64,000 nucleotides of DNA, taken from Diphasiastrum complanatum (taxonomy: Eukaryota; Streptophyta; Lycopodiopsida; Lycopodiales; Lycopodiaceae). Position 1 is the stretch's first letter. Each line of letters starts with the position of its first letter. Below, one piece after another: positions 47,061 through 59,156 of the stretch. The translations under genes and the position numbers were made by a program. The stretch covers positions 1,066,673 through 1,130,672 of the forward strand of contig CM055109.1 in assembly GCA_029204225.1 (NCBI GenBank), read 5' to 3'. A model generated the notes under the pieces. It ran no database searches and was not told the origin of the DNA. It saw only the letters and a list, made by a program, of their open reading frames with translations.

Positions 47061-47784
47061 TCTGGACAAAATTTCACTATATGTCCAGACTTCTTATAGA
47101 CGAAACATAAGTTCTCTTTCTTAGACTTTTCTTGGAACATAGATTTCTTAAACCTCTTTCTCTTCGGCTTCCTGGCGATGCTGCTTGATCTAATTCATCA
47201 AAATATTTTGCTTGGTCTGGACCGCGCTTCTTACCCTTCTTGGTTTTCAAAGTGGTTGGAATTTGCGCAAACTGCTTCCTGGATGCCACCACTGTGGAAT
47301 CATATGCCTTCGCAATCTGAAACGCATCCTCGAGGTTTTGAAGCACATTTCGCCTGCATTTGTTCTGATAGTCGGATGACAAACTTAGGACAAACTGCCA
47401 AAGCGCCAACTTCGCATCGAATGATGGAACCCTATTCCATAGGTCCATGAATTCATGGATATAAGAGTCTAAACTCTTTGTACCCATCCTGCAGTTCATG
47501 AACTTCAGGTAGTAGTCCACGTCATCAGCAACTACAAGAGCTTTCTTGAAAACTTCCGCAAACGCATCCCAAGTAGTTGGCTTTACCTAAAAATCTTGCA
47601 CCATGATGATGCTTTGCCGCATAAGAACAACACGACACTTTCAATTTTCTTCTCATTAGGAACACCATGCAGATTGAAGTAACTACTTCACTTGGCCAGC
47701 CAGTCCTCGATGACTTCAAGTTTCTTCTCCTTCTTCTCGCCCGCATAAACCTCCGGTTGAAAACCGAGATTGGGTGAAGACATT
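47061..47784 (-). pseudogene. Ty3/gypsy gag, decayed
   Basis: ATG at 47784 (MSSPNLGFQPEVYAGEKKEK), then a TGA within KLEVIEDWLAK, SYFNLHGVP, KIESVVL and SSW. After a frame change 47520-47077 gives YYLKFMNCRMGTKSLDSYIH, FMDLWNRVPSFDAKLALWQF and CRRNVLQNLEDAFQIAKAYD. The zinc-knuckle area near 47090 is eroded. It lacks about 60 N-terminal residues seen in the sibling at 20150. Confidence 0.85.
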
Positions 47785-48719
47785 GTTAGCCGATATTTTT
47801 GCACGGAAAATCGGCCTAATATTGAGGTTTAAGTTTGCACTAACTGAGAAACTGGCATGTAAAACCCGGTTATCAGAGAAAAATCGGCACAAATTTGCCG
47901 TAGAATTGGGCCCCAGCCCGCCCTAAAGTGGCTAGACACAGTTCAAAAGAAAGAAACAGACTTTCGAAAAAATCGTCAAAAATATTTTGTGGTCAATTTT
48001 TGTAAAGACCGAGCCAAATATGCCGGTCCACCTAGAATTGGTCCCAGCCCACCCTAAATGAGGCTAGAGAAAAGTTCGCGGCCTTAGAAATGGCTTGTGA
48101 TAAAGTTTTACGGCTTTTTGGCCAGTTGTAAAAGTAGCCGGCATAGCCGTGCTAAAATCCTACCATGTACAGAGTTGATTTTACTAATATATGATTGCCT
48201 AGTATATTTTTCAGGGAAACTATGTTTGTCATGGGAGCCATAGTCATGAATGCCGAAAAAGTCAACCACAGAAGAAAAAACCGAGAAAGAAAAGTTTCAG
48301 ATAAAAACAGCATAAAAAAATATGAATTCAGTGTCAAGGAATCACAGAAACCCTAACGGCAAAGTTTGGACAATTTACAGGCAATTAACGAAATGTGCGG
48401 GCCAAGTGGTTATCCAACAGGGATAAAACCCAGAGAAATGAGCAATAGGCGCAGTCCTTGAAAAATCGAAGAAAGGCCAAAAACACAAGTACCCAAAGGA
48501 AAACAAAGGCCACCTACTAAAAATAAAGGTTGAAAAAGAGTCTTCAACCACCTTTTGGATAATAAATGCAAGAAGGCCTTAGAGGCTAGCAAAGTTTGGT
48601 AGATACCTCCTCTAGTTGTTGACAAAAGTGGCATCTTGGCTAGTTTTGGAAAGGGGCCTTAAATGGCACCAACCCCTACATCCTCAAGGAGGCCACTTTG
48701 GATGATAGTTGGCTAATAA
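47785..48719. other. Probable gypsy leader and LTR remains
   Basis: The words AATTGGGCCCCAGCCCGCC (47904) and AATTGGTCCCAGCCCACC (48037) are direct repeats about 135 bp apart, both followed by CTAAA-TG and GGCTAGA. This suggests leader or LTR duplication upstream of the gypsy gag. No PBS could be identified. Confidence 0.45.
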
Positions 48720-49500
48720 TGTGATAGTGAGTTGATGGTGATAGTTGGAGTTGATGTGATAGTGGAATGCCATGTTCATTGAGAGTGTCATTACATTGAG
48801 AGTTAGTTAGAAGTCATTTGAGTTGGAAGTCATGTTGGTTGAGAGTCTTTTGGAGTGTGAGTTTGTTTGTTTGAGGGAACTTGTGGTTTAGTTCCATTTT
48901 GTGTCTAATGTTGCTCAAGGTTAGTATTACTTTGATGTTAGTTACTTTGCTTGCTTGCATGTTAGATGTGTGGTGAGTGACTTTGTGGTTGGAGTGTGTG
49001 TCTTGTGTTGGTTAGTTTCCTTGTGGTGCCATGAATACTAGCATGCAATTCTAGTTGGCGATTGTGGAATGATTGGTTGCTTGTGGCTTGTGATGTGTTT
49101 GTTTTTACTAGGATGTATACTCCTTGGTTGTGATAGTGTAACTTCTTGGACTGCTTTGTTGGTCATACTGTGGAATGGTTGATGCCTTGTTAGTAGGCTA
49201 TGGAGTGTGTTTTTGAGTGTTTGATTGCTTGTTGAGGTTGCATGATGAAGCAAAATGGATTGAGATAGGGTTAGTCTTTGAGTGATTGGTTATTGATTGC
49301 CTTGTGTAATTGCTTGTGTTGGTGGATGGAGAGAAAGTTTGTGTGCTGATTGAGAGTGTTAATGAGTTGTTGGGGTGAATGCGAATGTGTTTGCTTTTAC
49401 CCTTGGTTCATTCCGTGTGAGGGATGCATGTGTGACGGATAATGCCATTGCTTCATAGAATTGAATGAATTGAATGCTTGTTGCATGGCAAAGTGCAAGT
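48720..49500. other. GT-rich, strand-asymmetric region without a gene
   Basis: The plus strand is strongly enriched in G and T (TTGATGGTGATAG, GTTGGAGTTG, TTGTGGTTGG words) for about 780 bp, with few C. Open frames on the minus strand (49038-49253) look like composition artefacts. Confidence 0.6.
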
Positions 49501-50400
49501 GAAGTTGTTCACATTTTATGGCCATACCAACGTCTGATGGCCCTACCTACCTGTTTATGAGTCTCTCTGTACCCTCGATGGACCTGTGGGGAGTTTGAAA
49601 CAGCTCACTATAGCTGTCTACAGTCCTGCTCACCGTGACACAGCCCATTGGACCCTGTTTACCTCTATCTGCGGCATCCAACAACTCACTACGATTTTTT
49701 GAGGGCTGTACCAGCCTGTGACAGCCTGCTTACGCCTTCTGTGGGCGGTTTTCCATCAGAGATTAGACCTACCAATGATCTACGAGCTATTTCAGGCCTA
49801 CCCATAGTACATGCGGCCTGTTCCACTCATTTGCAACCTGCCTATAGGCTGTTTTCACATTTTCAAGTCTGAAAAACAAGCTAGATTTCTGCCTGCAGCC
49901 GGTTGAAGGCCTACACCTACCTGTCTGTGTAAAAATCAGACTCTGTTGGTTGCCTGTGGCCTCCACCTTCCTATCTGCGGCCCTATATCAGTCACAACCA
50001 ACAAAAATCAGACCTGCTTCCCGTCTGAAATCCGCAACAGATGTCCCTAACTGTCCACCATCGAAAATCAAGGATTTGTGGCACGTTTACTCCTACAGCT
50101 TGAGCGACTTGTCTGCAACCTATGTGACCTCTGTCTGTGCACTGCCTGCGGCATGGAATCAACTACAAATGTTGTTCGACGATGTACCTAGGTGTCAAAA
50201 CTGTGTATATCATGCTGCAGCTGCGGCCATTTGTCAGCCCTCGCTTGACCTTCTCACGATCCTCACTGATATCTGTACACTGGCTACTCTCTGTCTGAAA
50301 CTGTTCCAAATATACCTCTGTGGTTTTTATCCATCGATCTCTACTCCACCTACAGATTCATGTCTCATTGTACTTCTGTGACAAAGTGTAAGCAAAGGAA
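49501..50400. repeat. C/T-rich region of degenerate CCTGTCTGYGGC-like words
   Basis: Words such as CCTACCTGT, CTGTCTGTG, CTATCTGCGGC and CCTGTGGCC recur irregularly for about 850 bp. Strand bias is the opposite of the preceding block. The frame at 49950-50381 (143 codons) is open but Cys/Pro/Ser/Thr-rich and matches no family I know. Confidence 0.45.
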
Positions 50401-50529
50401 AAGTGATTGATACTCTGAGGCGTATGGACTCAGAAACACTTGCTTGCAATGGGAATGTTGTTTGTTTGAGTTCAGTAATTGCAAGTACCTAACCAGTGAT
50501 GGATTGTCGTAGAGTATGGGTCGATTGTG

Positions 50530-51277
50530 CATTGTAGCTAGCATGTCGGCGTGCGAGCTCGCAAATTTTTTATTTCAAAAAAGTGAAATTTTTTTGAAGA
50601 ACTTTTTGAAAAACTAAATTTCTTTATGGAGTTGATTCGGCTAGCATGCCGGTGTGCTAACCAAGTAAATTATAAGATAAAAAAACTATTTTGACACATT
50701 TGAGAACCAAATTTTGAATAAAAACATTATTTCAAAATACTTCTTTAATCTCCAAATATAATAAGTAGACGTGCTAAGTAAAACATCTATAAATTTTTGT
50801 TTTGCAACCTTTAAAGATAGCACGCCGATGTGCTATATAAAATGAGAAAAAAATTTGCAACCTCCAAACATAGCACGCCAGCGTGCTAGGCCTGGCCGCC
50901 CTAATTTTTTTTTTCTCCGAGCGGTCTAGCAAACCAGCGTGCTATGTTTGGAGGCTAAAAAAGATTTTAATTTGCAATTTTCTTTTTACTTTGTGAGATT
51001 TTTAACTATGTACCAAACCACATTCTTAATAATAAACATTAAAGTAGTGGCATAAAAAGGATAGCACACCATGTGCTATGTTTTTGTTGAATCATAAAAA
51101 AAAAACTCGCAAAAAATTTACTCGCAAAATGCCAAATTGAGTCCCTTGCGGTGGTCTCTGGACTTGGTCCTCCCAAAAGTCTCAGAGGCCTACATTTGCT
51201 AGCATGCCATGTGCTATGAAATTTCGTAAACAAGATACGAAGAAAACTCGCAGATAATTTACTTGCAAAATGTGAAA

Positions 51278-51349
<72 letters not shown>

Positions 51350-51600
51350 TATAAATCCAACATAAGTAACGAAGGAGTGCAAGCTAAAGAATCCACACCT
51401 AGGTTTTCCAGAAAGAAGAAGAATTCGCTTAAAACCTGAGGTGCAGCGGATCGCGTAACTATGTACCAAACCACATTCTTAATAATAAACATTAAAGTAG
51501 TGGCATAAAAAGGGTGAGTCCCTTGCGGTGGTCTCTGGACTTGGTCCTCCCAAAAGTCTCAGAGGCCTACATTTGCTAGAATGCCATGTGCTATGAAATT
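50530..51600. repeat. Cluster of about eight quasi-palindromic AGCAYGCC-N-GTGCT motifs
   Basis: Copies lie near 50537, 50640, 50818, 50872, 50927, 51062, 51197 and 51575. The best are TAGCACGCCAGCGTGCTA and TAGCATGCCGGTGTGCTA. Each is nearly self-complementary, and copies are 55-220 bp apart in A/T-rich sequence. No gene is present. Confidence 0.7.
51281..51346. repeat. (GA)n microsatellite
   Basis: About 66 bp of perfect GA repeat in copy 1 of the tandem duplication. Confidence 0.97.
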
Positions 51601-51654
51601 TCGCAAACAAGATACGAAAAAAACTCGCAGATAATTTACTCGCAAAATGTCAAA

Positions 51655-51657
<3 letters not shown>

Positions 51658-51713
<56 letters not shown>
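51658..51713. repeat. (GA)n microsatellite
   Basis: About 56 bp of GA repeat in copy 2 of the tandem duplication, about 10 bp shorter than its partner. Confidence 0.97.
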
Positions 51714-51716
<3 letters not shown>

Positions 51717-51804
51717 GAAATCCAACATAACTAGCGAAGGAGTGCAAGCTAAAGAATCCACACCTAGGTTTTCCAGAAAGAGGAAGAATTCGCTTAAAAC
51801 CTGA

Positions 51805-51832
51805 GTTGCAGCGGATCGCGATCCGCTGCAAC
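51805..51832. repeat. 28-bp perfect palindrome
   Basis: Two 14-bp arms meet at 51818/51819 without a spacer, centre GATCGCGATC. The corresponding place in copy 1 (about 51443-51456) contains only one arm plus two bases. Confidence 0.92.
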
Positions 51833-53429
51833 CACATCCTGGATTGCGCGATCCGGAATGCTGGCGATCCGGGACCAGAAACGTGGTCCTGAATCGCAAA
51901 AAAATTTGCAAATTTTTTCTGAATCTGATATGTGACATGAAGTTTGTCTCTCTTATGCCAATGATCTGCAGATCACTGATGTCCAGATTTATGATGAATG
52001 TAGCCTGTGAATGCAAAAGCAAATATTTGTAGATCTGTGATGTCCAAATTTTTGATGATGCAGCCATCTAAAACCCATATTGGCAACTTTTCACATGATA
52101 CCCATATTGGCAACTTTTCCAAAAAAAAAGCAAAAAAAAGTTTACGTTCCGGGAAACCCTAACTGGAATTCCCACTTCGCGTTCCGGGAGCATCTGCGCT
52201 TGAACATAAAAATTACCAGAAGAATGCTTAAAGTCATGTTTAAAGAATTGTGAATCGATTCCTTTTAGAAATGATTCAGATTGGCCAGTGATTGTAAGTT
52301 TTTACACTTCTTTTTTTGGTAATCTCTGATCTTGGAGATTTTCCACATTTTTTGAGATTTTCCGAATCGAGTAATAGTTGTAGTTTCAAAAGTCGCAGAA
52401 AAACAGAATCAATCCGCATCAAGATTCGAATCAGCTGGGAACTATACTAAAAGCAACATGAAATTACAGATAATTATTACCTTCAGTCATTCAGTCATAG
52501 TAACATACCTAAGTCAATTTACTCACAATGAAATGTTGAAGTCAAGTTTACATGCAAAACTAAAACAATCTCAAAGCCAGCAGTATACTGTCAATATTGC
52601 AAGTTTAACTTCTCATGAATCAATTGTATGTGGACCTCAACAAAACGATGATAAGTGAAAAATGATTTGAGATGCTAGTGACATGCACAGATACCCATTT
52701 TGAGTTTTTTTAGGTACATTCCGTTTTGTATGGAAGGAAACAAAACATCTTTCATAATTACAAGGCCGTTTTTTTAAAATAACTTTTTTACGAGTTCCAT
52801 CAGTGGAAATTTTCCTGCATTTGTTACGCCAGGTCTCCGTGGTTACAAAAAAACTTGAAGGCAAACACAAACAAGCTCTTTCAGGCATTTGGCTATGTAC
52901 CTGTACAATGTACTCATAGTTAGTGTACATGCTAATTCTCAGTGCGCAAGCATTGCAGTGGGCTGTTATCACTTCCATTATCAAAGAATTGAAGGCATGC
53001 ATCGCCAAATCATTATTTCTCATGAAAAATTTGTAGCATTACACACCCTTTGACCCTCATTCATGCCAAATAGCTCATCTAGCTAAACTTCTAGTGTCCT
53101 TAAATAACTTCTATCTTGAAAAGCAACTCTCTCTAACATATGCCAGCATCTCTTAAAACCTTTAGCCACATGCTTTGATTGCAATCACTTCTAAGTCAAC
53201 ATGACATAGATTATCTGTGGCAAACTAGTAGGAGATGGGCAAGAGGTTGCAGATCTTTAATTTGTGGGCACATCGTAAATGCCTATGTTCAGCCTACTGT
53301 CTCTATGGAAACCTTTTTACTCCAAATTGTTTTGATTATGTAGCTTCAAATCCGTGCTTCTATGGAGGAAATAGGCTCAAAAAATGGATGGCCTGCAACA
53401 GGAGAAAATTCCAAGAATAATGGCATGTT
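51833..53429. other. Intergenic downstream of MMS19, no gene supported
   Basis: 51833-51900 has further GCGATCC/GGATCGC words. 52080-52130 has two copies of CCATATTGGCAACTTTTC. 52300-53430 is ordinary AT-rich sequence and may include the MMS19 3' UTR. Confidence 0.4.
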
Positions 53430-56400
53430 TTACCTGGAAAACAAAATAGGACACAAGGCATGATGCTGGGTTGTACAAATACCCCGACTGCTATTTGCCA
53501 TAGATCTGCACAACCAATTCCTGTTGCTACTATCTGGCATTTCTGGTCTATGTGAATAGCTTGGGATGTATTTGGTAGAGTTCCTAATGATGTTGGTCAA
53601 CACTCTTGGTCCCTTCAAATAGCATGGGATCTTTTTGTACCTCCAAATCACTTGGCATTTCTGCATAGTGACAAGGGAACACAAATGGTTAAAAAAAAGC
53701 ATCCCTAAGAAAGCGGGAATGGTAACAAGAATGCCACTTCAAAATAGTAACCTAAAAAACATATACATATGCACATATGATCTTCAAGTTTATAGATTTT
53801 GTATTTTGAATTTACACATTAAATAAGCAAAATATTATTTGACAGGAAACGATAGCAACATAAGGTGGAAGAATTACCATGCAAAAAGACAAATTGTGTC
53901 CCTGCAGTCTAGGATTGAAGGGTCGTATGACCCCCAAAATTCTCCTTCACAATGACTGCTTGCTCTCCAAAATGTAACGATCTTGAGGATTGAGACTATT
54001 TTGAAGAAATGGCCATCCTATAATGGACAAATACAAAATAGTTAAACAAGTGGCATCTTTCATAGCAATCCTTTGCAAAAGTCCTCGTGTTGGACCAAAT
54101 TTTCCCTTTTCAATATGTATATACAAAAATTTAATACACTAAATATATTAGACGAAGAAAATACTGCTATGCATGGACTATACCATATTCTGTGACAGCG
54201 TACAGCTTCCTTGCGGACACCCCGTTTGGGATCATCTAAAGCAGCAGACAATGATTTCAACACCTGCAGTAGAATTTAGAACTCAAGCTAATGAGGGCAT
54301 ATCAGTGTCATGATATAACATAACATCAGACCTAGAAGAGATAGGCATGCAATCTTTAATTTCATGGAGCTCACACAGAATCTTAGAACATAAAACCTCC
54401 AGTCTACTACACCCATAAGATTGGTATATACATCATGTACCTCATGCAAGGAGTTCAAGTCAATACGTGCAAAATAATTTCCAGGCCTGGTGGTTAAAGG
54501 TCGGAAGTATACCTATCGTTGGACAACTAGGTAGGCCAATCGACAGTAAACAATGTTGGAATCTGAAAATCAAGTGCTGATTCACGCTTGTCATACTGGG
54601 AAACAAATCTTCTAATGCATGTGCACTAAAAGAGGACTCTATGACATACAAAATTGCTATATTTTTTCAGCCATATATTTTTTCAAAAATCCCGTATTGA
54701 ACTAGTGGATGAACATGTAAAGGAGGGCCTAATCTAACATAAGAGGTGCTGCAAGCCCCATCTTCATTGATTTAGTTCTAAACCCTAAATTCTTAACTGT
54801 GTCACTGAGTGCCTTGAGACAGCACAATACAGACCTGGATAATTGGAGGCAGAGATTTGTTGCAGAAGATGGGAAGCGATGTCAGATTCAAGTGTCAGGC
54901 TCAAGCTAATGCAAATTGACAAATTGTCTATTAAAGATGTGCATATTGAGAACTAACTAGCAGATCAAGTTCCAGTTAAAATATAGACGTAGCACATTGA
55001 TTCCACACTGCAAATATGGCCCAAACCCTCAAAATATCGAATCCATACTGCAGATATTCTACAAGGGGCACATGTAGTATTCTACTCATATTATAAAGAA
55101 GCAAGCATTTTGTGTAGGAAGCACTTTGATCTGGAATTATACTTGAGCAATCTACCAGTGTGACGGAGTCACGTCTTCCATCACATTTAAGGGCAGACTG
55201 AAGCTTCAGGCTAAAGCTTTATAATTAATTTGGTATGTTGAAGCCTTACTTGCATACGCAGCGGATACACCCGACTGTATGGTAATCCAACTACAGCACC
55301 AAGACACTGAAGTACGGTTTCTCTTACCGTCTGCAGACCATCAAGACAAAAGTCATTTCTATGAAGCTGGTCCATTCACAACCCAACAGCCAATTATGTC
55401 TCAACTTGTCAGAACACACACGCAGCACACAAACAAAACCAACTAGGAATAAAAAGCATTGCACCCAAATATTCGAACAAAGGAACCTTTCCTCGTATCA
55501 TCAAAAGCCAAAGCTGGAATAAAGTGTGGATTCAAGGAAGCTGATTTATGTGTGAGTGATGGCCATTTACATGGAATCCAAGTACAAAGACTTACAAATC
55601 TAGCTGTCCTACCATTGCTAAAACATGTCCATAGGACAATCTAGTTACTGCAAAGGAACCTTTTAAAGGATTGAGAAATGTACAAGCTTCAAGCTAATTG
55701 CACCTTTCATGGTTGTTTGAGAATTTAGTTCAACACGCCCATCAAAGGCCTCATCTTTTAACGACAAAAAATATGAGAAAACTTACCTTAGATTCATACA
55801 TCATCCAAGTATGGTTCTACAAATCGTTAGTTATGAGGAAAATCGAACGGAGAGCATCACACAAACAAAAGTACAAATCAAATTCATGAATACACGACAA
55901 CATCTAACTAAGATCAAAGGACAATGAGCAACTATTTGCTAGCTTGCAGGCCCTCCTAAAATAGAACTGTCGTAAGAGTTGTACATAGCAAACTCAAGAA
56001 CATCCAAATAATCAATCATAGAGTGCATCTGAGTTATCCTACTTATAGTGTTCTCAAGGCACTTAAAAGAAGTTATCAGATCAGGACATCAGCATGGAAT
56101 GGGTAAAGAGAGTCAACTCCCTCCCACTTGGTCCCTAGCCCAGTTAGCCTAAGCTTATCATTTGAACGAACATAATAGGGATATAACGGATGAATCTCAG
56201 TAAATGACCTCATCAATAATTCTATTTTAGACGTCAAATGAATAAAAGCCCTTCTAAATTCTAATATTTGCTCTATTGGTCCTAATCATCATCATAACTC
56301 TCCCTTACCGAAAACATTGCCCTCAATGCGGGCAACATGTATGCTTATACTGAAAATGAAAGACGAGAGCTGATGTAGACGCCACAAAATATAAGACTGC

Positions 56401-57839
56401 AAAAATGCATATGAGAGAGATGCTGCTACAGGATGGCGATGTTGTAAAGTACAAAAGAAGGATATCTTGAATGAGTAGCTACAAAAGTACAAAGTACAAA
56501 TTTCAAACTATAAGTCGCAACATGAAAATAAAACTATATCCTTGACCTCAAGCACATGTTTTGAGCTCCAAGCCCGAGAAGAGAAGAGAATAAAATAGTT
56601 TGATTTCAAATGCATTTCACATGGCTCCGCTTTAAGCAAGAAAATATTTAAGGACATAATGTACTTGACTGCTAGGCTATAATTCCAGGGCAAGGCCAAC
56701 AAGCTACGAATAGGGTGTGCTAAGTGGACTTACCTGCAGTCTCCTCAATCAATATGCGCACTTATATAGCATATAAATGCTGAAATAATACTTAAACTAA
56801 TCAGAACATAATAAATACGAAATTCCATCTGCGCATGCTGTAAAGGTTGCTATAACTTGGAATCAGATCAACAGAGTAAACAAGTACCAGCGGGGCAGAA
56901 ATTTTGACAATCACTTGAAAATACTCACTAAAAAGCCAATCATCTAATGAATTATGTAGTAAAAGCAACAGATACCTCACCAAAGCATTGTACGCACTCA
57001 GAGCAAGAGCTATGATTATTGTCTTATTGTAGAGCAAAAGGTTTCTTCTACTGTGAGTTAAAAATCCCCTGAAATGCAACAAAAGTGAAGGCTGCATTCT
57101 TTAAAATACAAGTGAAAAAAGTGTCACATCATGCTATGCCTCTTATATGTAGCAGTTTCTCCGTATCGATGTTCCTTGGCGAAAAAATTTTCATTCCAAA
57201 ATTTGACACAAGTGGGGAGAAGAAGGGGAGAATAGAAAGAAAATCTAAGTACACTTATTAAAAATCTACATGGGCCCATTTGGAGTGAGGTCATGTCGCT
57301 ACACAACAGAGAGATTCACGAGTGAAGGAACATTGTTCTAGCTTTTATATAGGACACTCACTTCCGCAAAATCACACACTTACACACCCGTATGTTCGTC
57401 TTTTTGAATAGAAGGATTGTACTTTGAACAGCTTAATTCATTTCTATCCACATTCAGGATGAAAGTACAAGAGCATAACCTGATACTTTCACATGGTGCC
57501 TCTCAAAACTCAAATTTGACCTCCAGCATGTTGCTGGTTATACTCATGTAAATACAAAATCATTGACATTCAATGATCATTGCACAGAATGAACACGTAT
57601 GTCTGTAGCTCTGTAGTTAGAATACAAAAAAAACATCGTGGCACAATAAATGTTTTAGCCATATGAAGTACAACCACTGTTTAGAGCAATGTAAAAATGG
57701 GCTTACCATAGAGAACTGATACTGAAGAAGAGGAATCAGACGAGTCACAATGTTGGCCACGTGATCTGCAGCAGCGTTTCTACCTATTTCATCCAGTGAT
57801 ACGATACTGCTCAGTGCGTTCATTGGGTGAGAAAATGCA
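53430..57839 (-). CDS. MMS19: MMS19 homologue, C-terminal exons (partial)
   Basis: MMS19 is a HEAT-repeat adaptor that delivers cytosolic Fe-S clusters to DNA-repair and replication enzymes. Exon A, 57839-57707, has acceptor TTTTAG| and donor ATG|GTAAGC. It encodes FSHPMNALSSIVSL and VANIVTRLIPLLQYQFSM. Exon B, 55330-55250 (27 codons), reads TVRETVLQCLGAVVGLPYSR and VYPLRMQ. Exon C, 54263-54184, reads VLKSLSAALDDPKRGVRKEA and VRCHRI(W). A|B and B|C join in phase 0 and reproduce the conserved MMS19 end, including LDDPKR-VR-EAVRC. A candidate last exon, 53520-53430 (acceptor CAACAG|G), completes Trp and ends after about 30 codons (RSMANSSRG). An alternative last exon lies near 53920. Exons upstream of 57839 were not found, so it may be 5'-truncated or have very long introns. 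No stop was seen in exons A-C. Confidence 0.75.
55331..57706 (-). other. 2,376-bp intron of the MMS19 gene
   Basis: GT-AG intron between exons A and B. The open frames inside it (56801-57097, 56508-56702, 55459-55889) show no MMS19 or transposon similarity that I can recognise. Confidence 0.65.
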
Positions 57840-58968
57840 CTAAAAAAACAACATGTAGAATATCAAGTCTCTGAACAACATTGATCAGTAATCCACCTCC
57901 CCCACATAAGCCTGTGAACAAGAACTGCATTGATCATTAAAACTGGAACAATACTTCAGTATTCTTTTGGGATTCTATCTTATGGGTTCTTAATTAATCA
58001 GTAAAAGGTTTTAACTTTAAAATTCGAATGATCACAATTTAGCTTGTCCTCAATGTATGCCTGGCTAGGGTAAGAGCTCTACACCTGTAAGCTCAAATAT
58101 TGTTCTCCAGTTCCAATATGTTCTTTGATAATGATGTGTGGGCTTCTAATAAGCCTTTGTTTATTCCTTACCTTGAATGCACGTACTTTTACTGAGGCAG
58201 TCCTAGCAACCAACATTCTATACATGTGCATAATATCACTGCTTGCAGTTTGCAAATTTTAGGGCAGACAAAATTATTTCAATTATGGGATGCCTCTCCC
58301 ACCTACCACAAGCTACCAAAACTGTACAAAAAACTAAAAACATTACAATAACATAGCAAACAGAATGTGGTGGGCACAGCACATCTTCACAAAATATAAA
58401 CAACACGTAAATCTCAAAAACATGAAACTTGAACAAATTGCTAGAACCTCAAATTAGGGCCAATAACAGTGATCCCTAAGTGAACTTTCTGCTCAAAAAG
58501 ATAAAGTTAGTCTAAATAGTAAAAACTGATGAATGTGATATAAGCTAGTCCTGTAAGAAGCCCATCCATAGGCAGATGTTGTAAAAAGGCTATGGCATCA
58601 GCATTTCCCTAAGGAGGACTCGTGTGTTCGGTGTTTCTTGATGCAGAATGTGTCCTAATGCAGGTGCATCACAACAAAGAGAAAGGAGCTAAAGTTCGCT
58701 GCGTGTACACTATGATTTCAGGTGGTGTCTATGATGTTCCTTTTCGACATACATACATCGTCATCCAAATCCTACTCTCTGTGTTCTCACTGGAGAAAAA
58801 CGAGATGGCATGTACTGCATCAGGCTCCTAGTGAACTCTCTACTATCTATGATTGCTTGTCTGAGATGGAACATATCACATAACATCAGACCCATGCATC
58901 CTAGTCCCCATAAAAGCAATAAAGAGAAACGAGTTGTTGGTTGGTCTTTGAACAAGTAGTGGTTTTTG
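57840..58968. other. Region upstream of MMS19 exon A, exons not resolved
   Basis: Further MMS19 exons are expected here on the minus strand, ending in phase 2 to fit exon A. Frames at 58236-58436 and 58761-58997 were examined but gave no convincing HEAT-repeat match with proper splice sites. A copia LTR begins at 58969. Confidence 0.35.
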
Positions 58969-59156
58969 TTGGAATTCATGCTCAAGCCCAATTCCATTAG
59001 GTAATGAGCATCCTAAAAAACCTTGTTTATAAACACAAAAAAAGGAAGGCTCGAAATTTTTGTAGCAGAAACTCGACTCGCATTTTCCAAAATTTTCCGA
59101 TACTGTATCGACTCGAAAAATCCAAGATTTTTTGATATCCAAAAGTAAGTCCATCT

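Larger units (their letters stand above)
51003..51820. repeat. Tandem duplication of about 450 bp, second copy shorter
   Basis: Copy 1 is about 51003-51456 and copy 2 about 51457-51820. They share AACTATGTACCAAACCACAT, GAGTCCCTTGCGGTGGTCTC, CTCAGAGGCCTACATTTGCT, a (GA)n run and GGAGTGCAAGCTAAAGAATC. Copy 2 lacks about 80 bp equivalent to 51060-51137. The copies meet at GCGGATCGCG|TAACTATG. Confidence 0.92.

Noticed and set aside
49950-50381. 143-codon open frame
   Set aside because: Composition follows the surrounding C/T-rich repeats and no domain is recognisable. Not called as a gene.
56801-57097. 98-codon frame in the MMS19 intron with apparent splice sites
   Set aside because: Phase does not fit between exons A and B, and A-B joins directly to the conserved protein.
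58236-58436. Possible additional MMS19 exon on the minus strand
   Set aside because: Sequence looks exon-like, but no matching HEAT segment and no splice pair in the phase required by exon A could be established.
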